Source of the DNA: Ailanthus altissimus
Taxonomy: Eukaryota; Streptophyta; Magnoliopsida; Sapindales; Simaroubaceae
NCBI GenBank assembly: GCA_946807835.1
Contig: OX327701.1
Location: forward strand, 10,503,501 to 10,567,500
DNA: 64,000 nt
Reading direction: 5' to 3'
In this document: positions 56,571 through 64,000 of the stretch, one piece after another
How the letters are laid out: every line of letters starts with the position of its first letter
Numbering within the stretch: position 1 is the first letter of the stretch
Notes under the pieces: generated by a model
The model's database searches: none
The model's input: only the letters and a program-made list of their open reading frames with translations
What the model was told of the DNA's origin: nothing
Program-made: the position numbers and the translations under genes

Positions 56571-59115
56571 TGTTGGAGCTGGTGCTTATGTGCCATTCTA
56601 ATATTGTATGAATATTAATTGTTTAATATTTATACAATAAATATTTTGAATAAAAATTATTAATTTTATAATTATATAGTATAATGCTTGTAACACTACA
56701 GACATTGTATCATCTGAAGGAGTTTAGATTTGGTTTAAAGGAGTTTAGACTAGAGTAAGAGTTAGCAATGCTGAGAGTTGTAAATGCTAAGAGTTAGCAC
56801 TGTTAAGAGTTAGCAGGTTATAAGAGTCAGTAAGATCTAAAGAGTTAAAACCTTATCTATAATGGGACAAAGACCTGAGATTACACTAGTAGTAACATTG
56901 TTTCAAAGAGTTATAATATGTGCTAGGAAATGTCATTGTGTAAGTATATCTCAAACATCATGTTCTTGATCTATATTCACCAATGTAGGTCTATCAGTGA
57001 ATCACTATAATATAGATCAGTGCATCTTTATATCTGTATGGTACAGATGGTTGTTCTTAGCTGACCATGAGCTTAGAGCTTATATAGGCATGTAAGTATC
57101 CAATTAGGACTAGATACTGAACAGACTCAATAGATATCTTATGAAGCCGTTAAAGGAAGGTCTTATCGAGTTGAGTAGTATTTGTGGTTCTTTGACTTGA
57201 GCGCCACGGTGGGATTGTGAGTGATCTATTATACTTTGGTTTCATATATATCAGAGACCTTTCATAGTCAGACCGTTATGTGTTGCTAAGTATGATTATA
57301 TGCTCATGGAGTTCGGTGTGCATAAATACAAGATTCGTCAGCTTACATAGGTAAGTTGTATATCCGATGCTCTGAGATTGTATTTTATGAAGTCTTGTGG
57401 CCACAAGCATAAACCTGAGAAATAATTTTTCCACAGGGTTAAACAATATTACAAAAGTGTTTGTGTATATTATTTATCGAGATACAAATCTAAAGATAAG
57501 TTCAAGGATGTGCTTACAGGGATTTGACAGTGTTGATCTATATCTTCGCACATCTAGGGTATAAATGATGGAAGGATTATACATATGCGTAGTGACCTCA
57601 ACTTGTATGGTCTAATGCGCTGATTTGTAATATCCTTAACGTGTGTGTGTGGCATCGATTACAGACTTATGAAATATTTCATTTGACAAATCGGGTGTGA
57701 ACCTAGGGAGTCCCGCAATATGAAATGTACTCTTTGTGTACTTGGACAGTGTACCATATTAAATTGTTCAATACAGTAAAATTTAGCAATTTACTAAGGT
57801 TAAGTTAACTAAAGTATATAGTTAAGTTAACTAAAGCACTGGGACCCACTTTAGGTTAACTTGGTAACTTAGTAAGGACATAAAAGTAATTTCACTTAAT
57901 GATTATTTAATTATTAAATAATTAAAATAAATATTTATTTATTTAATATTTAAATAAATAAATTAACTTAACTATGATTAAAAGTTAACCATATGGTTAA
58001 GTTAAAGTTAACCTTATTTAATGGTTAAGTAAAGGTTAATCTAACCATGGTTAAGTTAGTTAACAAGGGTTAGATTATTTAAATATTTATTTAACTTAAG
58101 GGTTAAGTTAAAATAACTTAATTAGGGTTAAATGTTAATTATAGTTAGGTTAAGTTAAATGTAAATTCAAATTTAAGTGAAATTAAAATCAAATACATGT
58201 TAAATTAAGTGTTAATTAAATGTATTTGGCTTATATTAGTAAAATGAATCATTTTTAATTGGTTAAGTGTTTTAGATGGCCGACAAATTTGAGAATGAAA
58301 TTGGTGATGTTTTCAAGAGTTAAAAATATGTTTTGTTCATCATCTTCTCTAATTAAAGTTAGCCATTAAAATATGAATTAAATTTATTTTTGTTCAATAG
58401 TTGAGGCAACACGTGGTAAGCTATTATTGGAGAACAGTCCCTATCATTAGGAGTATTTTGGAGAACTTTACTAAGAGGGGCAAAGAAGTCATTTTGACCT
58501 CTCCTGACGTTCGAAGTACTAGGAATATTGATGATTGGTCACTTTTGGGATTATCAACCTTGTGTTGGTGAGGTTTAAGTGTACTGAGAGAAACTCTGAC
58601 TCTGTCCTCCTAAGCTTAGTGAATCTCATGCTCAATTACCCAACTACCCTAAACATCTTCTATTTACTGTATCAGCAATGATCAAGGCTCTGAGTCCACA
58701 TAATTTAGCACTTACTTATTGGCTTATTGGGAATTTTCTCACCCAATCTTATCTTTAAGTCTAACAGCTACATGATGTAGCATCTAGGTGCTATTTTAAT
58801 GGGTCCTGTGTATGATGTGGCAAGAGCTGACCTAGGTTAACATGTACATCTACTAGTGGGCCTATGTTGATGTGGCAAATGCTTGAGTTTTGACGACATA
58901 TCTTTTAACACCGCTATTAAGTTGAGACACATGTCTTGACTTGGGTCCTACTTAATGTGCTTTATGGGCCAAGTTATAGTGGCCCAAGTGCTTAGGTTCA
59001 GACTTGGTCCCATTGAGGCAACTCGTTCTAGGCCGGTTGCTTAGGAGGTCTGAGCCTAAGTGCTGGACTAGACTTCCTTAAGTTGATGAAGTGTTAATAA
59101 TCTCTACCCCCAACA
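56571..59115 (+). mobile_element. R5, R-family LTR
   Basis: Starts TGTTGGAGCTGGTGC and follows R2 through 57780. The right end is placed at TACCCCCAACA (59115), which forms a 6-bp inverted pair with the start; no duplication supports this, so the end is tentative. It is longer than R1 and R3 because of a GTTAA-rich insert. Confidence 0.6.
57780..58170. repeat. GTTAA-rich degenerate repeat block
   Basis: More than twenty copies of GTTAA or its complement TTAAC, many as GGTTAAGTTA, in both orientations. Absent from the other R copies at this point. Confidence 0.7.
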
Positions 59116-59840
59116 CATTGTATGAATAGAAAATAGAATCCAAGCAAACAAAAACATTTTACATCAAAACTAAAAGAATCCCGTGAGAGAAAATTCCTTA
59201 ACAAAGCTTATCAATCAGATGGACCGAATTACCAAAAAAAAAAAAGATACAACTTGAAATCTACAAAAAATTATTTTGCCAGGTTTCAGCTAATAAATTT
59301 AAACACAAAAGGAAAAAAAACCAGAATCTAAAGACTTACAAGAAAAGAAACATGCCTATAATTTACCATCATAAGAAAATAAATTATAAAAATTATCAAC
59401 TCATATAAAAAAAAATAAAACTTGAACTGACTCGTATAAATTAACCACATTACACTTCTTCCAGATCTCTCTTGAAGTTCCTGTGAACACTCCAATTGCT
59501 CTCATCCTCTTTATATGTTGAGCAAACTAAAGGAATATAAAAAAAAGGAAAATAAATAAATAACAAAAATATTAACTATATTAGCGCCCAAAAAGGTCAT
59601 ATTTCTAGCCTAATACTTTAAAGTTTTAACATTTAGCTACCCTTTTAGCAGCCCACGTTGGATTTACCAAGCATGCCTATACTCGCTAGCTACAACCAAG
59701 GCGAGCTCGTGCATTTAAGCAGCAACCCAAGCTACCTCGAGCTCGCTTGAGTAGCAACCATGATGCACAAACATTTAATATTGACCTTTGTTTGAGTGTG
59801 TTTCAGATTAGGATTAGGGATTGGAAGTAAAAGTTAGATG
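59116..59840. other. Unassigned region with a possible - strand exon
   Basis: On the - strand a pyrimidine tract ending CTTTAG (59526-59531 region) precedes about 40 stop-free codons (reading QHIKRMRAIGVFTGTSREIW near 59510-59450). This looks like an intron acceptor and last exon, but it is too short to assign. The rest is AT-rich. Confidence 0.2.
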
Positions 59841-60000
59841 TAGAGGTGGCAAGAAGCGACACCGCACATCAAGCCGTGCCAAGCCACTATATACAGCTCA
59901 GCATTTCGTACTGGCATAGGCTCATGATAATCCCATGTTAGGTATTGTCCATCACAGACTCAGCATGGCATGGTCCGTGAACTGTGCCTATTTCTTAATT
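59841..60000. repeat. Decayed hAT transposon terminus
   Basis: TAGAGGTGGCAA (59841) matches the plant hAT end consensus TAGGGGTGGCAA. It is followed by a GC-richer stretch with GTGCCAAGCC and GGCATGGTCCGTG, as in hAT subterminal regions. The opposite end was not found. Confidence 0.45.
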
Positions 60001-60249
60001 TGTTTTAAATATTTAATTTGGTATATATATTTTTAATACTTTTTTAATATTTATAATTATTTTTATAAATATTTTAAATTTTACAAATATTTTAAAATTT
60101 TAATTGGATTGACAATTTGAAATAAGTGTTTATAATTATAAGTCATTAAATATAAAAATTTAGTGACATTATTTCCTTTGTCAAATATGAAATTACTAGA
60201 TATAAATACAAAAACAAATTACAAAAATTCAATATAAATTTATTGAAAT

Positions 60250-60713
60250 TTATTTTAAGGTTTAATAATTAATTTATGTTATTTTATTTTATTTTTAGAT
60301 ATTTAATTTTCTTTAGATATGTTAAATATTATAATTTTTACAATTATAAATGTTGTAATAAAAAGGGACCAGTGAGAGTCCCCAAAAAGTTCCAATCACC
60401 AACCAGTCACCAACTTGAACTCTCACCCTACTCCACTTGTCCAACCTCTTCTGATTACCTCAATCCCCAACTTGAAAAAGGTAACGAGGGAAGTTTGGAC
60501 GAGTGACGTAGGATTAGTGTTCGAATTGGTAGGTGGGTGATGGTTGGTGGCTAGCTGGAACTTCTTGGGAACTCTCGATGATCTCTTTATATTATAATAT
60601 TTATAATTATAAAAGTTAAATTTTTTTTAAAAAAATATTTAAAATACTTAAAAAATTAAATATCTAAAAGTAAAATAAGATAAAATAAAATAATTATTAA
60701 ACTTTAAAATATT
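60250..60713. repeat. Long imperfect foldback, about 460 bp
   Basis: The arms 60250-60475 and 60500-60713 are inverted copies: TTTAATAATTA and TTTTAGATATTTAATTTT pair with their complements near 60700 and 60660. Nearer the centre GAGAGTCCCCAAAAAGTTCC (60374) pairs with the complement of GGAACTTCTTGGGAACTCTC (60559). No coding frame spans it. Confidence 0.75.
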
Positions 60714-60729
60714 TTTTTTTTAAGAGCCC

Positions 60730-60987
60730 CTAACACTTTGTGGCATGTTGACGAATGTGCGCTAAGCCAGAATGATTAGAATATGTCAAAGTTCGGTTAC
60801 ACACATTGCAACGCAATATCGTAATATGATTATTTTATGTTTGTGCTAAATCTCTAATTGTAAAATAATTTAAAATGAACTTCATTGCGTTATAGCATTG
60901 TAATTGCGATACATTTTCATCGTCACTATCTTGGTGAGGTTGAGAATAAAAATTATTGTTGTCATTTTGGTGTAGTTGAAAGTCCAT
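60730..60987 (-). pseudogene. hAT-type transposase N-terminus with BED finger
   Basis: ATG at 60987 opens a Gln/Asn/Asp-rich start, then FILNYFTI (hAT proteins often have VW.YF here), a stop, and CNVCNRTLTYSNHSGLAHIR followed by QHATKC. The C-x2-C then H-x3-H pattern fits a BED DNA-binding finger. The rest of the transposase is absent, replaced leftwards by the foldback. Probably the remnant of the element whose end lies at 59841. Confidence 0.5.
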
Positions 60988-61029
60988 TTTTTAATAATCT
61001 GCAATTTAGAAATTGTAATTGGATAAATA

Positions 61030-61840
61030 AATATTGAAAAATAAATAAAAAATTTAAGAGAATATAAATTCTAAAGAAAGTTAAAATGAATTGGGAGAGA
61101 TTTAAGTTGAGTTTGGAGAATTTGAGAGATTAAGTGAGTGGAGAGTGGAGGCTTTTTTTTTGTGTAAAGCGTTTTATAGAGCTTTTTTCAATTCTTTTTT
61201 TTATTTTTAATAATTATTTTTCAACCAAAATTACATTATTTTGGGTTAGCATAATAAAACAAGGAAGGATTAAAATTATTACTTTATTTAAACTGAGATT
61301 GAATTAATTGTGATTACGTATGGACAAGAATGTTTTATGAAATAGATAAATTTTACTTAAATCATTCTCCTTAGTTGTTACATTATAAATTACAAATGAA
61401 CTTAAATAATAATTAAACTTGGCTTAATTACGTTGTGTGTTCATGCATACTTAAAGTATAATTTGAACTCATTCACTATAAATATAATCGATTTATTTAA
61501 TGTTAGATATCTAATTCATTCAATTCTATTATATTTGAGTTTTTTCTAAAGCAATTAAATCAATGAGTCCTAAGATGATATTGATATATCAATTTATTTT
61601 TATCTTTATCGACATCTTTTAAAAAAATGTTAGTAACATGGTGTTAGTAAAGACTATTTTTGTCATAGTGAAATCATCCATTTAAAATTCAAAATAAGCA
61701 TATTATTAAACACTATTTCATCAAAATATCATAAATAGACATATATTACTTAAATCAATCATAATCACCGTAAGTATTAATATAAAATTCACTTAACAAA
61801 CCATATATTATGAGAAATAATGTTAATAATTATAACATAT
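61030..61840. other. AT-rich intergenic DNA
   Basis: No feature recognised. Confidence 0.4.
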
Positions 61841-61844
61841 TAAG

Positions 61845-62345
61845 TTCCCTTTGAATTTTTTAAAATCTTTCCCCATTAAGTGGTTTGATAAAGATATCAA
61901 TAAGTTAGTCATTCGTAGGCACGAATTAGGATGAGTTGTCCCCTTATTGAATACAATCTCTCAAAAAAAAAGTTTAATCTTAATGTATTTGGTTTAAGAG
62001 TGTTTAAGAATTCTTTGACAGGTTTATGACACTAGTGTTATCATAAAAATTGAGGTATTAACAAGATGAGCCTCAAAATCCCTAATAGTTTTGTCTCATC
62101 CAAAGTTCTTGTGCCCAACAATTACTGACAATGATATATTCGGCCTTGGTAGTTGATGTAGCAATGGAGGCTTGCTTTTTACTAGACCAAAGAGATTACA
62201 AAATGACCTAAAATGAAATGTGCCACTTGTACTCTTCTTATCCAGCTTGTAACTGGCATAATCAAGATTAAAATAATTGATAAGGTTCAACTGATTCCCT
62301 CTAGATTCATAGTGCCATTCAAATACCCAAAGATTCTCTCAACAT
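61845..62345 (-). pseudogene. Ty1/copia RNase H and pol C-terminus fragment
   Basis: Reading leftwards: the RT end (FGYLNGTMNL near 62320), then the copia RNase H signature NYFNLDYASYKLDKKSTSGT near 62270-62215, then the conserved late motifs DNTSVINLSKN near 62040 and DIFIKPLNG near 61890. Frameshifts and stops break it. The family protein degrades RNA during reverse transcription. No LTR was firmly seen beside it. Confidence 0.8.
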
Positions 62346-62349
62346 AGAA

Positions 62350-63595
62350 ATTTTTGGACATTATTGAAATCTCACACAAAGACATACACTAAAAATAGCA
62401 TTTATAAGACTAGCAAGTCATTTGTTAATTTTCATTTAAATATTTGTTTGTATAGTTGTTTTGAAATATCTTTTTGGATTCCATAAGGTTTGAATATTTA
62501 TTTATTATATGGTTTTATTGAAGTTTAAGGAATAGATTTTTGTATTACTACTTCAATTCTATCAATTATATTTTTTAATTGCTTACAAGCATTTATTAGT
62601 ATAATTAATTTGGTAAAAAATACTCTTTATATCTTTGATAAATTACTACTTATATCTTCTTTGACTTTGAAGGAAGAGGCATTAATCTAAACATCTTTAT
62701 AAATAATTTTAATTTCGGTTAGAGATGGTTGCGTAGATTCAAGATTTTTTTTTTGCAATTGTATTTGTTTCAAATCGATATTTAATTTTATGTACATTTT
62801 TGTATATTTCAAAGCATTAGAAAAACTTCACAAGAATTTTATGTTTGTTCATAAATTCATAATATTTTTTGAATTTTGTTTTATTTTTCTTGTATAACTT
62901 TCTAAAAACCATGTTCATTTTTGTTTGTATTCTTCAAAATAAAAATCTTTTCTTAAATAATCTTTATTTAAATAAAAGTATTTGTTGACATGAAAATTTA
63001 GGCAATTCTTAAATTAACGAGTTAAATTTATTTTTAGTTGGGAATGATTTGATTGAGATTAACAAAGCAAAAATAAAGAAACACAATGATAAGATATATA
63101 GTGATTCAACTCAATTTGGACTTATGTCTACTTTATTGAACTTGATAGACTCACACATATATACTATTAAATAATTAGTTTTATATAGTAGCAGTACAAG
63201 GTATCATGGCCAATACAAAAAAGAAATAAGAAGAAAAGAAAAATCACACAAAGCTTTCTCTGTTCTCATGCTTTTAGATATGAGCCCCTTTTTGTAGGTA
63301 TTGTATAATCCTTTCAAAAAGTTTTTTATTTCCTAGATTTAAGGAATATTCATCTCATAAGTTATAGGATATTAATCTCATAATTTAATGGATATGATTA
63401 TCTTATTAATTTCATGATTTTAGGGATTAGATTTCCTCATTAATTAGGTTTCCTAAAAAGGAATAAGGACCCCATTTTCTAGATTTAGAGTTGATCCTGA
63501 AATTTAGGGTGGAACATGGGTCTCTCAGTTTTTAATATTAACTTGTTAATACTAGAAACTTTATTGTAGTTTAGGCTGAAAGATTTATCCTTGGA
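62350..63595. other. AT-rich DNA, possibly decayed copia flank
   Basis: No gene recognised. 63080-63200 contains a stretch (GATATATAGTGATTCAACTC) that recalls copia LTR U3/R sequence in reverse, but no ends were found. Confidence 0.3.
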
Positions 63596-63599
63596 TTTC

Positions 63600-63945
63600 A
63601 AGCCTATCTTTAGGGTGCTTGGGTTATTTTGTGGAGATTCCTTCCCTGCCTTAAACAGGTTTGAGTGCTTACTGAAATTATCCTTCCCTTAAATGGGCTC
63701 GTGTTTTCATAAATGCAATCTCTGCCCTAAGTCAGCTCAGATGCTTATGACGATTATAGAAACTCCATTCTAGCCTTGGATGGGCTTGAGATTCATGTCG
63801 ATTATAGAAACTCCATCTGTGCCCTGGGCAGGCTTGGAATTTATGTTGATTGTAGAAACTTTATCCTTACCATAGGTGGGCTCAAGATCTATGTCGATTG
63901 TAAAAACTCTTTCCTTACCCTGGGCGGGCTTAGGATGTATGTCGT
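63600..63945 (+). repeat. 48-bp minisatellite
   Basis: At least four good units at 63761, 63809, 63857 and 63905 (each starts ACTC or ACTT and includes ATGTCGATTATAGAA or a variant), with more degenerate units upstream. Because 48 is a multiple of three, the + strand frame from 63776 gives a 16-residue peptide repeat (GLEIHVDYRNSICALG-like). There is no sign that it is translated. Confidence 0.75.
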
Positions 63946-64000
63946 TTTGCTCCTAAAGTTGGGTAAAAGTATTAAGCATGATAAAAATGTAAACATGTAG

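Overview
The window is repeat-dense, AT-rich nuclear DNA from a flowering plant, most likely a eudicot; the species cannot be named from the sequence. Every recognisable coding segment is plant transposon sequence: Mutator-like transposase (MULE), the DUF1985/Ulp1-type protease gene that some plant MULEs carry, Ty3/gypsy gag-pol, a Ty1/copia RNase H fragment and an hAT-type BED finger. No convincing host gene, tRNA, rRNA or CRISPR array was seen, and nearly all coding regions are broken by stops and frameshifts.

1-20494 is a stack. MULE-A enters from the left and its right end is at 20494. It is split by MULE-B (5503-20368, 109-bp terminal inverted repeats, 9-bp target duplication TAGTTTATT). 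MULE-B is itself split by a solo LTR (7015-8501, duplication CTCCC) and by a pol-less LTR element, TRG1 (9602-15402, duplication AAGGG). Both MULEs carry transposase on the + strand and a tail-to-tail DUF1985-Ulp1 gene on the - strand. Both have short GC-rich hairpin islands near their ends.

20495-22585 holds a MITE with a 100-bp tandem duplication, then an AT-rich tandem array. 22586-45030 is a third MULE (MULE-C) inserted into that array, which resumes at 45031. A chromodomain-type Ty3/gypsy element G1 (22683-28124) sits inside its left inverted repeat, and the right inverted repeat preserves the empty site. Its - strand transposase (44517 down to 29690) is split by solo LTR R2 (39816-42147) and by TRG2 (30474-39666). 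TRG2 is a relative of TRG1 and holds a solo LTR (S2) and a 2.1-kb LTR (R1).

45560-59115 is a decayed Athila-like gypsy element on the + strand, carrying several LTR insertions (S3, R3, a TRG-family solo LTR, R4, then T and R5 nested in turn). 59116-64000 is low-information AT-rich DNA with a decayed hAT end and BED finger, a 460-bp foldback, a copia RNase H fragment and a 48-bp minisatellite. Removing the nested insertions restores similar lengths for TRG1 (5.80 kb) and TRG2 (about 5.70 kb), gives about 7.6 kb for MULE-B and about 5.5 kb for MULE-C, and rejoins homologous transposase segments. That agreement is the main support for the layout.
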